In this document: positions 9,330-17,487 of the stretch, piece by piece
Layout of the letters: each line of letters opens with the position of its first letter
Position numbering within the stretch: position 1 is the stretch's first letter
Assembly: GCF_003952425.1 (NCBI RefSeq)
Contig: NZ_CP034449.1
Coordinates: 1,736,001-1,800,000 of the forward strand
Source: Mesorhizobium sp. M2A.F.Ca.ET.046.03.2.1
GTDB lineage: Bacteria > Pseudomonadota > Alphaproteobacteria > Rhizobiales > Rhizobiaceae
Direction: 5' to 3'
DNA: 64,000 nt
Notes under the pieces: model-generated
What the model saw: only the letters and a program-made list of their open reading frames with translations
What the model was told of the DNA's origin: nothing
Databases searched by the model: none
Program-made: the position numbers and the translations under genes

Positions 9330-9944
9330 GTCCTTGACGACACAGTGATCTTGAAAGATTGCAGGCTTGTTGGACGAGGCTATCAACGTCCGTTTGGAAT
9401 AGTCAGCGCAAACGCTGGTGGTGAGCTGAAGGCGCATGAACCTCGTCATTCCAGGGCGGAGCAAGGAGCGAAGCGACGCGCGCAGACCCTGGAATCCATG
9501 CCGTTACCTGGACCGAAGTGTGCAACGGTGCAGAATTCTGGACCGCCGCAGCGCTTCCAAGTCACGGCATGGATCCTCGGGTCTGCGCGCGTCGCTTCGC
9601 TCCTTGCTCCGCCCGTGGATGACGACCGCGACAGTCGTCTCGGCCAATCGCCAAGGCATGGGGTCTGCCAACGTACACTAGCCAACCGGTCAAAACTTCT
9701 GTGTTGAGGAACGAGTCGGTTCACTAAACCTCGCATGGCCGGATGGGCCGATTGGTTTTTCAGGCCCGCCAATGGTAAATTAGCGGATACTCACCGAGGA
9801 AATTTCGAGCCCCTCGTGAACCAAATCTGTGGTCGAGATCACAGACGCTCAAGGACGATTTTGGCAGAAGCGACGTTGTCGCTTACGACATTCAGCATGC
9901 GCAGACATTTATAACGCGCCCCGAGGGGGCGGAGGGCTGATCCC
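9330..9944. other. Intergenic region, 615 bases, with a 181-base inverted repeat
   Basis: I see no convincing gene here. The main structure is the long inverted repeat at 9444-9624, listed separately. The rest, 9330-9443 and 9625-9944, shows no motif I can name. The promoter of the caspase-like gene at 9945 should lie in the last 300 bases, but no strong -35/-10 pair stands out. Confidence 0.6.
9444..9624. repeat. 181-base inverted-repeat element, copy 1
   Basis: The two arms, each about 55-60 bases, share blocks such as GGAGCAAGGAGCGAAGCGAC on the left and GTCGCTTCGCTCCTTGCTCC on the right. The element opens with CGTCATTCC and closes with GGATGACG. The centre carries CAGAATTCTG. A second copy of the same length lies at 20584-20764. 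It carries no reading frame of its own and looks like a small non-autonomous or structural intergenic repeat. Confidence 0.85.
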
Positions 9945-11564
9945 ATGAAAGCGTTCGCCATCCTTTTGGGCGGGTTGATCCTGCTGTTCCACGCCGCGTT
10001 CGGCGCACAGGCCGCCACGCCCGACAGCAAGCGTGTCGCGCTGGTCATCGGCAACAGCAAATATGTCAATGCCGTCGCTTTGCCCAACCCGGCGAACGAC
10101 GCCCGCCTTATCGCGTCCACGCTGCGCAACGCCGGCTTCCAGGTGATCGAAGGCGTCGACCAGGACAATGCCGGCATGCACAGCCTGATCAGCAAATTCA
10201 CCGAAGAGTCCTACAATGCCGACCTTGCCGTCATCTACTATGCCGGGCACGGCATGCAGGTCGACGGCAGGAACTACCTTATTCCGGTCGATGCCGAGCT
10301 GACGTCGCCGGCCTATCTCAAGACCCGCACGGTCCAGATCGACGAATTCATGGCGGCGCTGCCCGCCGATCCCGCCGTCGGCATCATCATTCTGGACGCC
10401 TGCCGCGACAATCCGCTGGCGCGCACGCTGGCAGCGGCGCTGCCGAAGAGCCGCTCGCTCGGCGCCGGCCTCGCGCCGGTCGACGCAAAGGCCGACGGCA
10501 TGGGCACGGGCGGCGTCCTGATCGCCTATGCGACCGACCCCGGCGCCATCGCCTTCGACGGCAACGGCGTCGACAGCCCCTATTCGCTGGCTCTCGCCAA
10601 GCACCTGACCGAGCCGGGCGTCGAGATCCAGAGTGCCTTGACGCGGGTGCGCGGCGAGGTGACGGAAACCACGCAAGGCCGGCAGCGGCCATGGCACAAT
10701 GCCTCGCTCGGACGCGAGGTATTCCTCGGCAAGCCCGTGGCAGAAACAGCCTCGCCCGCCGCGACGCCGGTGGCAGACGCGGCCAAGGCGACTTCAGCGC
10801 CTGCTCCCGTGGCCAGCGAGCCGCCGTCCTGGGAAGTCGAGCAGCGGCTTTGGGACGAGGCTTCGAAGAGGAACGCCATCCCCTATTACGAGGCCTATCT
10901 CGACCAGTTTCCGAACGGCCGTTTCGCTACGGTGGCGAAGCTCAACATCGACCAGCTGAAGGATCCGGCGACGGGCAAGCAGGTGGCGGCGCGCGGCGCG
11001 GACGATGCCAGTGCCAATCCCGGCTCGGCCGTCCGCACCTCGGTCGGCATCACCGACGAGATGAGAAAGACGCAAGGCACCGAACTGACGGAAAGCGCCA
11101 TCGGGCTCGACCGCAACGGCCGCATCGACCTGCAATTGCGCATCGAAGCGCTGGGCAACGAGCTCGGCCAGGTCGACGGCAATATCGGCCCGAGGACGCG
11201 CCAAGCGATCGGCGTCTGGCAGGGCAAGAACGGCCTGCCCTCAACCACCTATCTGACGCGCGAACAGCTGGCTCTGCTGGTGATCCAGACCGACCCGATG
11301 ATGGATGCCGTGCGCGCCAGGAACGCCGCCGACCAGGCGCGCGCCGCGCCGACCAGGAAGCAGGTCGTGCAGAAGACCCGCACGTTGGACCCGACGGCGC
11401 AGCAAAAGCCGCGCCGGAAACAGACGCAGGTCGTTCAGCGCCGCCGCAACAGCGACACCGTGGTTCGCGAGGACGCGCCGCCGCCGAGAGAAAACAACGA
11501 CTTCCTGACCAAGGCGCTGATCTTCGGCAGCGGCGTTGTGATCGGCAACGCGATCAAGAATTGA
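9945..11564 (+). CDS. Exported caspase-like (peptidase C14) protein with C-terminal peptidoglycan-binding-like domain
   Basis: This 539-residue protein opens with a signal peptide (AILLGGLILLFHAAFGAQA) and then a caspase-like p20 domain (about 29-270). KRVALVIGNSKY begins the fold, AVIYYAGHG supplies the catalytic His at about 102, and IIILDACRDNP supplies the catalytic Cys at about 153. A short linker leads to EVEQRLWDEASKRN, a motif often found after such domains. Near residues 385-445 a segment (IGLDRNGRIDLQLRIEALG to TYLTREQLALL) resembles the peptidoglycan-binding-like module. The tail is basic and low complexity and ends in a hydrophobic LIFGSGVVIGNAI. The dyad looks intact. Substrate is unknown; the neighbourhood suggests an envelope role near the T6SS. 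Confidence 0.82.
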   Translation: MKAFAILLGGLILLFHAAFGAQAATPDSKRVALVIGNSKYVNAVALPNPANDARLIASTLRNAGFQVIEGVDQDNAGMHSLISKFTEESYNADLAVIYYAGHGMQVDGRNYLIPVDAELTSPAYLKTRTVQIDEFMAALPADPAVGIIILDACRDNPLARTLAAALPKSRSLGAGLAPVDAKADGMGTGGVLIAYATDPGAIAFDGNGVDSPYSLALAKHLTEPGVEIQSALTRVRGEVTETTQGRQRPWHNASLGREVFLGKPVAETASPAATPVADAAKATSAPAPVASEPPSWEVEQRLWDEASKRNAIPYYEAYLDQFPNGRFATVAKLNIDQLKDPATGKQVAARGADDASANPGSAVRTSVGITDEMRKTQGTELTESAIGLDRNGRIDLQLRIEALGNELGQVDGNIGPRTRQAIGVWQGKNGLPSTTYLTREQLALLVIQTDPMMDAVRARNAADQARAAPTRKQVVQKTRTLDPTAQQKPRRKQTQVVQRRRNSDTVVREDAPPPRENNDFLTKALIFGSGVVIGNAIKN

Positions 11565-11571
11565 TCGTTGA

Positions 11572-11614
11572 GCAATTCCAGGAAAAGTGTGAAGCGGTTT
11601 TCCGCCTGGAATTG
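11572..11614. repeat. 44-base palindromic repeat, copy 1
   Basis: The element starts GCAATTCCAGGAAAAGTG and ends CCGCCTGGAATTG, so the ends are inverted copies. A near-identical copy in the opposite orientation lies at 13124-13167. It begins 8 bases after the caspase-like gene stop. Confidence 0.85.
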
Positions 11615-11629
11615 GGTCGAAATAGGCAG

Positions 11630-11668
11630 CAACAAAAGGGGAGCCGGCGTTTTGACCGAGCTCCCCTT
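11630..11668 (-). terminator. Rho-independent terminator of the OmpA-family gene
   Basis: Perfect 9-base arms AAGGGGAGC (11636-11644) and GCTCCCCTT (11660-11668) form a hairpin. Read on the minus strand the hairpin is followed by TTGTTG, a short T-rich run. It lies 42 bases after the stop of the minus-strand OmpA gene and may also stop transcripts coming from the caspase-like gene. Confidence 0.7.
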
Positions 11669-11709
11669 GACCTGTGTCGCTGTTGACGGGCCGGCTTGCC
11701 TGCGGCCCG

Positions 11710-12246
11710 CTATTCCGTCCTGATGCGCATTTCCACGCGGCGGTTGACCGGATCGTATGGATTTGCGACGCGCGGGTGCGACTTGCCGAGGCCGATCGCT
11801 TCGAGCCGCGCCGATTCAACGCCGTTGGCTTCGAGGAAGGCGGCCACCGATTGCGCTCTCCGCTGCGAGAGGCCCTGGTTGTAGCTGTCCGTGCCGGTCG
11901 CGTCGGTGTGACCCTCGACGACGAAGCTGAACGTGCTCAGCCGATTGTCGTTCAGCGCCTTGGCGAACTCGTCCAGCTCCGTGCGCGCGGTCTGGTCGAG
12001 CTGGGCCGAATCCAGGGCGAAGTTGATCATCATGTCGAGGCCAGCCTTCTGGGGCGGCGCCTCGTTCTTCTCGGCCTTGCTCTTGCACTCTTCCTCGGTG
12101 CCGACGCAGATGCCGCGTGAGGCGCCAAGATTGCCCTGGCCGGCGAAGAACTTTACGATGTCTTCCGATTTCTGAAGCGGATCGGCGTAGACGTGCGTTG
12201 AAAAAAGCACGGTCGCCAATGCCAAGGCTGAACTGCCCCACCGCAT
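11710..12246 (-). CDS. OmpA-family outer-membrane/peptidoglycan-associated protein
   Basis: This 178-residue protein has a signal peptide (SSALALATVLFSTHVYA), then a short Cys-containing region (ICVGTEEECKSK) and a C-terminal OmpA domain. The domain shows INFALDSAQLDQTA, VEGHTDATGTD and NQGLSQRRAQSV, then NRRVEMRI, the elements that bind diaminopimelate in peptidoglycan. The ATG at 12246 was chosen because AGGAG lies 8 bases upstream; a GTG at 12255 is possible but sits directly on that ribosome-binding site. The gene is divergent from the DUF6931-like gene and lies beside two caspase-like genes. It could help anchor an envelope complex. Confidence 0.85.
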   Translation of the reverse strand: MRWGSSALALATVLFSTHVYADPLQKSEDIVKFFAGQGNLGASRGICVGTEEECKSKAEKNEAPPQKAGLDMMINFALDSAQLDQTARTELDEFAKALNDNRLSTFSFVVEGHTDATGTDSYNQGLSQRRAQSVAAFLEANGVESARLEAIGLGKSHPRVANPYDPVNRRVEMRIRTE

Positions 12247-12434
12247 GACCGTCACTCCTGTTTTGACCTGTTTCGAGCGGGTTTTCGCTGGCGCGGACTA
12301 TATCAAATCCCAAAGCGATTGTCTGTGAACAAGCGCACGTTGCCGATGGCCGCCGCCTGATAAGGTTGAGGCTTGACCGGCGCTTGGCCGCGGGTTTCAG
12401 TGCTGTTTGTGCCGATGCTCGGGGTGTGGCAGCG

Positions 12435-12995
12435 ATGGCCAATGAACTCGGATACAGAACGGCAAGGGATCTGTTTCTTGCCTGTCCCGCGATCGCCCGG
12501 GACATGAAGTCGCCGGCCGTGGCCCAACCCCCGCTGGAATTCTGCCGCGCGCTGCTCGCCGGACGCGTGCCGGAGGAAGCCGTCACCTTCTGCGCCTATC
12601 TCCTGCCCGAGCGCGCCGCGGTCTGGTGGGGGCATGAATGCCTCAGTCATCTCGCCGAGCTCCTTGCCGAAAGGGATCTCGAATTGCTGGCACTCGTCAG
12701 CGACTGGGTGGGCGAGCCCGGAAATCCTCGCCATCGGGCGGCGCTCAGCAGCGCTGTCGATCCGTCGCCGGCAACGCCGGCTGCCTGGATCGCCTTGTCG
12801 GCGGCGTGGCGCGACCCGGCCTTTGATATGCTGTCGACCGGATTCCCCGCCGCCCACGCCGTCAACGCCGGGATCCTGGCGGGGCTGGCGCGCGTTTCGA
12901 CCGCCGACCGCTTCGCCGTGCTTTCGGCCTTCGTCGAAATGGGCATCCAGATGGTGGAGATGGAAGCGCAACGACCGTCGGTCGGCGCGTATTAG
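12435..12995 (+). CDS. DUF6931-like protein, often T6SS-linked
   Basis: This is a 186-residue soluble protein without signal peptide. The stretch LEFCRALLAGRVPEEAVTFC followed by AYLLPERAAVWW matches the core pattern I recall for the DUF6931 family, found in or near T6SS clusters; its function is unknown. The sequence is mainly alpha-helical, with a second helical repeat near AAWRDPAFDM. The ATG at 12435 starts MANELGYRTARDLF; an upstream TTG at 12366 would add 23 residues of poor quality. The gene stands alone between two divergent or opposing neighbours. The family name is from memory, but the reading frame itself is well supported by codon use. Confidence 0.65.
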   Translation: MANELGYRTARDLFLACPAIARDMKSPAVAQPPLEFCRALLAGRVPEEAVTFCAYLLPERAAVWWGHECLSHLAELLAERDLELLALVSDWVGEPGNPRHRAALSSAVDPSPATPAAWIALSAAWRDPAFDMLSTGFPAAHAVNAGILAGLARVSTADRFAVLSAFVEMGIQMVEMEAQRPSVGAY

Positions 12996-13123
12996 GGTTT
13001 TCCGCCGGAGAATACCCATGAAGCCGCAGTTGCGGACGGAACCGCCGCATGCTTTCCCGCAATGCTCTGGTGCGTTTCACCGTCTCACGGAGACGGCGAA
13101 ACACCCTGTCTCTTTGTTTCTAC

Positions 13124-13167
13124 GCAATTCCGGACGGAAAACCGTTTCACACTTTTTCTGGAATTGC
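13124..13167. repeat. 44-base palindromic repeat, copy 2 (inverted relative to copy 1)
   Basis: This copy begins GCAATTCCGGACGG and ends CTGGAATTGC. Its reverse complement matches the copy at 11572-11614 at most positions. The two copies bracket the OmpA and DUF6931-like genes. Confidence 0.85.
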
Positions 13168-13196
13168 CCTAAGAAGCACGCGTGTCGTGAACGCTG

Positions 13197-13453
13197 TCAC
13201 CACCCGCCGCCACCGCCGCCACCACCCCCACCCAGAGGCGCGATGACAGGCGCGGGTTCGCTCGTCACCGGCTTGATCGGCTTCCTGGCGGTCGCCTTCT
13301 TTTGCTTGACCACCGTCGGCGTCGTCGTCACGCGGACTTGCTTGGTCGGCTGTTTCGCTGTCGGCGCCGGCTCGAACCTGGGCGCCACGGTCGTGCATCC
13401 CGCGACCGCAAGGAAAATGTTGCAATGACCGCTTGCTTCAATGCCCCGCCCAC
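13197..13453 (-). pseudogene. Small lipoprotein with poly-glycine tail, broken by a one-base frameshift
   Basis: On the minus strand AAGGAGG (13467-13461) lies 5 bases before a GTG at 13453, and a TTG at 13441 is in the same frame. That frame reads a signal-peptide start, KQAVIATF. After a run of four T residues (plus-strand A tract 13414-13417) the frame is lost. The neighbouring frame continues LAVAGCTTVAPRFEP, a good lipobox with the lipid-accepting Cys. Then come a Thr/Lys/Pro-rich stretch and ten glycines ending in Trp. Adding one T restores a single open lipoprotein of about 80-85 residues. It starts 18 bases after the stop of the large caspase-like gene, so it is probably in that operon. 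The shift may be a true mutation or a homopolymer read error. Confidence 0.6.
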
Positions 13454-13470
13454 CACTGCCTCCTTGTTGA

Positions 13471-16020
13471 TCAGAATAGGTCCCGACGCGGATTGGATTG
13501 CTCCCAGACGGCTCTGGCCGTCTTGATCAATTGGTCGTCTACCGACCCGCCGGCGGAAATTTTCGATTTGAGCTCCGAACGCAATTGCTTCAACGCAGCC
13601 GTCTTCGGCTTCGTGCCGAACTGCGCGAGGGTCGTCCGAGCGCCCGGTAACTCGTTACGAAGATCAAGTCCTGCCGCGAACGCCAGATAGCGAACGGCGA
13701 CCGCCTGATCGGATTTGTCGCCCTTCTGCATCTCGATAGCCGCGCGATCATAGGCCGCCGAGTAGTCGCCGCGATCGGTCGCCAGCTCGAACAGCCTCTG
13801 CGCTTCGGCAAGGTTCTTGTCGACGCCGTCACCATCCCGGTACATGCGCGCAAGACTGCCGGGCGCATAGGGCTGGCCGAGATCCATCGCCTTTTGGAAA
13901 AGCGCCTGGGCTTGCTTGGTATCCTTCTCGACGCCGCGTCCGCTGAGATAGTTGCGGCCGAGAATGTTCATCGAATACATGTCCTGGCGCTCGACGCCCG
14001 CCTTGAGGAAGGCAACGGCGCGAGCCGGGTCGGCGGGCACGCCATTGCGGCCTTCGGTGAAGATCGCCGCAAGATCGTTCATCGCGTAGGTATGGCCCAT
14101 AGCCGCCGCCTTCAGCAGCAGGTCGAGGCCCTTGCCAGTATCGCGCTGAACGCCGAGACCATTGAACAGCGCGCGTCCCCAGGCGGTCATTCCATAGGGA
14201 TCGCCTTTGTCAGACGCCTTTGCATAGAAGCCATTCGCCTTCGCCGGATCCACGGCCGTTCCTATGCCGGACGAAGCGATATAGCCCAGCTCGAACACAG
14301 CGCGGACATGTCCCTTGTCGGCGGCGTCCTGGATTGCCTTCTTGGCCTCGTCGACCTTGCCGGCGGCCAGCAGCGCGCGGCCGAGTTCGTAGTGGAATCG
14401 CGCGACATCGGGATAGGCCTTCACCGCCGCCCGGCAGGCGTCCACCGCGCCGGCGCCGATCTCATTCGGCAAGAGGCCGGGGACGACGCCCTGCAGGTCC
14501 AAAGGCTCGCCTGCCTTCTGGTCGCACCGATCGACACTGGGCGACAGCTTCATCGTCGCCGGCTTTGACGGTGTGTTGTCGGCCCTGATTTCGACGCCGA
14601 CTATCAATGGCTGGACCGTGCCTATCTGCGGCTCGTAGCGCAGTTTATCGACTTCATCGGCCGTCAGGCTCGATTGCGGCGACAGTGTCCGATCCGGCAG
14701 GGACAGCGTCCCGGTTGCCGGATAGCTCGCGAGCTTCACGCTGACCGCCGGATCCTTGGTCGGCAAATCCAGCTTCAGCGGAACCGGGCCGACACCGACC
14801 GGCACGTTCACGTCGTGGTTCTCGATCGCTTCGGCGGCGCCGGCGATGTGGATGCCGCGCTCCACCACCTGCTGCTTCTGCTCGGACTCCAGGGAGGCCA
14901 CGAGCTGCTTGCCGGCGGCGCCGTCGCCGTTCTTGACCCGGAACACGAGGATGCCTTGCGATCCGCCGCCCCACTCGTCATGCGCAGCATAGGCCAGCAT
15001 GTCGACCTGGTCCTCGGCGTCGGCGCCCTTCGGCACGTCCATCTGGAGCCGCGGCAGATCCTTGCCCTCTATTGGCTGGCCCGTCGCGACCGGCTTGCCG
15101 TCCAGGATCAGGTGCCCCATTGCCGGCGGCCTTTCGATGCTGATGGTGACCGCGCCGCCGTCGACATCGACGGGCACAGGCAGGTCGAGCGCGACCGGTC
15201 CGACGCCCGACGGCACGGTCTTTTCCAGCACCGGCGGCAAAGCCGGCCGGTTGGCGCGGCGCATCAGCACCACCTCGTCGATCAGCGAGGAGTTTTCCCA
15301 AGGAACCTGCGCCCCCTTGGTGGCCTCGACCACATCGCGGCGCACGGCCGCCATGACGGAGCGTATCTCCTGGTTCGGTGCCAGCGCGCGGCGGGAGAAG
15401 GCGGAAGAGAACGGGCTGAGGTCGCCGGCGCCGTCATAGGCGACGGCGCCCGGCTCGGTGGCGAAGGCGATCAGCGTGTTCAGCGAACTCTTCACCTGCG
15501 CAAGGCCGGTGCCGCCGGCCGCGATCAACTGGTCGCGCAGCCAGTAGTCCTTGCGCGGGAACGGATTGTTGCGGCAGGCGTCGAGGATGATCACCTGGAT
15601 CTTCGATTTGGCGCGCAATTGCTGCAGGACATCGTCGAGCTTGACCGCCTGGACCTCGATGTCGGCCGCAGCCTTGAGCGACGCATCGACCGGGATCAGA
15701 AAATTCTCGCCGCCGATTTGAAAGCCGTGGCCGGAATAGTAGACGACCGCCAGATCGGCGCCGTCGGCCGCCGCGAGATAATTGCGGAACTCCTTCTCGA
15801 ACTGGAGCTTGGTGAGGTCCTTGGCGACGAACACATCGAACCCGGCCACCCGAAACGTGTTCGATACGTCCTCGGCATCCTTGTCAGGATTCTTGAGCGC
15901 CGGGATTTCGCGGTATTGCGAATTGCCGATGACAAGCGCAACTCTTCGATCGGCCTGCGCTTGCACCGTCGTGAGACCCAAGACGATCAAGGCCGCAATC
16001 AGCGCGTAGCGTCGCAGCAT
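13471..16020 (-). CDS. Exported caspase-like protein with cadherin-like and Sel1-repeat regions
   Basis: This 849-residue protein starts at ATG 16020 with a signal peptide (LIAALIVLGLTTVQAQA). A caspase-like domain covers about 24-270, with catalytic His98 (VVYYSGHG) and Cys149 (VIILDACRNNP). Two beta-sandwich-like units follow, near 285-395 and 425-520. Each starts with a VPxGVGPVxLxL motif and contains a GxLxL element close to a short turn, similar to bacterial cadherin-like domains. The C-terminal part (about 560-800) is built of Sel1/TPR-like repeats such as ARFHYELGRALLAAGK and AVFELGYIASSGIGTAVDP. These repeats usually hold protein partners. It is a second caspase-like protein within 2 kb of the first, but with entirely different accessory regions. 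No substrate can be named. Confidence 0.82.
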   Translation of the reverse strand: MLRRYALIAALIVLGLTTVQAQADRRVALVIGNSQYREIPALKNPDKDAEDVSNTFRVAGFDVFVAKDLTKLQFEKEFRNYLAAADGADLAVVYYSGHGFQIGGENFLIPVDASLKAAADIEVQAVKLDDVLQQLRAKSKIQVIILDACRNNPFPRKDYWLRDQLIAAGGTGLAQVKSSLNTLIAFATEPGAVAYDGAGDLSPFSSAFSRRALAPNQEIRSVMAAVRRDVVEATKGAQVPWENSSLIDEVVLMRRANRPALPPVLEKTVPSGVGPVALDLPVPVDVDGGAVTISIERPPAMGHLILDGKPVATGQPIEGKDLPRLQMDVPKGADAEDQVDMLAYAAHDEWGGGSQGILVFRVKNGDGAAGKQLVASLESEQKQQVVERGIHIAGAAEAIENHDVNVPVGVGPVPLKLDLPTKDPAVSVKLASYPATGTLSLPDRTLSPQSSLTADEVDKLRYEPQIGTVQPLIVGVEIRADNTPSKPATMKLSPSVDRCDQKAGEPLDLQGVVPGLLPNEIGAGAVDACRAAVKAYPDVARFHYELGRALLAAGKVDEAKKAIQDAADKGHVRAVFELGYIASSGIGTAVDPAKANGFYAKASDKGDPYGMTAWGRALFNGLGVQRDTGKGLDLLLKAAAMGHTYAMNDLAAIFTEGRNGVPADPARAVAFLKAGVERQDMYSMNILGRNYLSGRGVEKDTKQAQALFQKAMDLGQPYAPGSLARMYRDGDGVDKNLAEAQRLFELATDRGDYSAAYDRAAIEMQKGDKSDQAVAVRYLAFAAGLDLRNELPGARTTLAQFGTKPKTAALKQLRSELKSKISAGGSVDDQLIKTARAVWEQSNPRRDLF

Positions 16021-16364
16021 GGCAAAATCCCCAACCGCTATGACCTGTCGGCCACAAGAATTCAGCTTGCGGCATCGCGGTCTGTTAAAGACTTCACAAT
16101 CTGCCAAGGCGGCAAGGAACGCGCCCGCGATGGCAGGCAGGCGTATCCAATAAACTGCTAAAATAGCTCAGAGGCCCGGACGCCGCAATGACCTGGGCAA
16201 GCGCATCGCCGGCTGCGAGGCGAGGACGCCCCGGTTTGTCCGGGCGTCCTCGGATACGCACGCCCGCAAAGCGTTTGCTTCCCGGCGTATATCGGCTTGC
16301 CGTCCGCAGTCGCCGCGCCAGATGATAGCGGCGGCTGAAGCCGCGCCGGGCGCTCTTTCGGGGG
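16021..16364. other. Intergenic region, 344 bases, with a strong hairpin
   Basis: There is no gene. A perfect 11-base stem (CGAGGACGCCC at 16221-16231 and GGGCGTCCTCG at 16242-16252, 10-base loop) lies 113 bases beyond the stop of the minus-strand dehydrogenase gene. It lacks a T run, so it may protect the 3' end of the mRNA and not act as a classical terminator. The promoter of the caspase-like gene should lie in 16021-16150. Confidence 0.6.
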
Positions 16365-17465
16365 TCAGGCGCCGCTCCACATCGCATCCGGCACCACGAC
16401 CAGCTTGCCGACGAAGTCCTTGCCCATGAAGTCGGTCTGGGCGCGGTGGAAGTCCGAGAGCTTGTAGACGCCGCCGACCAGCGGCTTGATCTTCTTTTCC
16501 TCGATGTAGCGGACAATGCGGCGGAAGTCGGCGCGCGTGCCTTGGCTCGAGCCGTGGAGCTGGAGCTGCTTCAGATACATGGTGCGGAGATCGAGCTGCA
16601 CGACCGGGCCGGCGATCGCTCCGGCAGTCGTGTAGCGGCCCTCGGGCCGCAGGATGCGCAGCAGGTCGTTGAAGATGGCGCCACCGACGAGGTCGGCGAC
16701 CACGTCGATGGGCTGGCCGCCCGTCGCTTCGTTGACGGCGGCGAGCAGGTCGGCCACGCCGCGCGTGATCACCTTCTCGGCGCCGATGTCGAGCACAGCC
16801 TGCTCCTTGCCCTTGCCGACGACGGCATAGGGGATGGCGCCGCGCGCCCTGGCCAGTTGCACGATGCCTGAGCCGACGCCACCGGAGGCGCCGGTGACCA
16901 AGACGCGCTCGCCGGCCCTGAGCGCAGCACGCTCCAGCATCTGCTCGCCGGTGAGATAGGCGCAGCAGAAGGTGGCGAGCTCGACATCACTCAAGTCGGT
17001 GTCGACGACATGCGCGTTCTCAGCCGGCAGCGCCTGGTATTCGGCATAACCGCCGTCGCGGCCGTGGCCCATATAGTCGATGTCGGCCAGCGAATCGTCG
17101 TCGCGGTTGTAGATCGAGAAGTCGACCATGACCCGTTCGCCGATGCGGCTCGCCGGCACGCCGTCGCCGATAGCGACAATTGTACCCACCGTGTCGGTGC
17201 CCTGGATGCGCGGGAAGGTCAGCGTGTTGCCCTGGCGGCGCCAGGTCGAGACGGCTGCGGCATTCTCCTCCGTGCCATAGGCGCCCTGGCGCACCCAGAC
17301 ATCGGTGTTGTTCATGCCGCAGGCGCTGACCTTGACCAGCACTTCGCCGGCGGCGGGTGCCGGCACCTTCACATCGGTGCGGTAGACGAGCTTCTCCAGG
17401 CCGCCATGGCCGGTAAGCTGGACGGCGGCCATGGTGGCGGGAACGGTTCTGGTCATGGCATTCAT
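16365..17465 (-). CDS. Zinc-type medium-chain dehydrogenase/reductase in the ectoine degradation operon
   Basis: This 366-residue MDR-superfamily protein has an N-terminal GroES-like domain (AAVQLTGHGGLEKLVY; VSACGMNNTDVWVRQGAYG) and a Rossmann NAD(P) domain with the quinone-reductase-type nucleotide motif VLVTGASGGVGSGIVQLA. The usual GHExxG zinc segment is replaced by IQGTDTVGTI, so it is more likely a zinc-independent quinone oxidoreductase-like enzyme than an alcohol dehydrogenase. ATG 17465 was chosen because GAGAAG lies a few bases upstream. It is the last gene of a minus-strand operon, 22 bases after the doeD-type aminotransferase. No step of the known ectoine route needs it, so its reaction here is open. 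Confidence 0.78.
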   Translation of the reverse strand: MNAMTRTVPATMAAVQLTGHGGLEKLVYRTDVKVPAPAAGEVLVKVSACGMNNTDVWVRQGAYGTEENAAAVSTWRRQGNTLTFPRIQGTDTVGTIVAIGDGVPASRIGERVMVDFSIYNRDDDSLADIDYMGHGRDGGYAEYQALPAENAHVVDTDLSDVELATFCCAYLTGEQMLERAALRAGERVLVTGASGGVGSGIVQLARARGAIPYAVVGKGKEQAVLDIGAEKVITRGVADLLAAVNEATGGQPIDVVADLVGGAIFNDLLRILRPEGRYTTAGAIAGPVVQLDLRTMYLKQLQLHGSSQGTRADFRRIVRYIEEKKIKPLVGGVYKLSDFHRAQTDFMGKDFVGKLVVVPDAMWSGA

Positions 17466-17487
17466 ATCACTTCTCGGATGTCGCTTC

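Noticed and set aside
11572..13167. The pair of 44-base repeats considered as ends of a mobile element
   Set aside because: There is no transposase or integrase between them, and the repeat appears to be a common intergenic type.
13147..13425. Overlapping 92-codon minus-strand frame at the lipoprotein locus
   Set aside because: Its translation has no signal or family pattern, while the neighbouring frame holds the lipobox and poly-glycine tail.
16221..16252. Hairpin considered as terminator of the MDR dehydrogenase gene
   Set aside because: The stem is strong but there is no T run on either strand and it lies 113 bases after the stop; kept only as a structural note.
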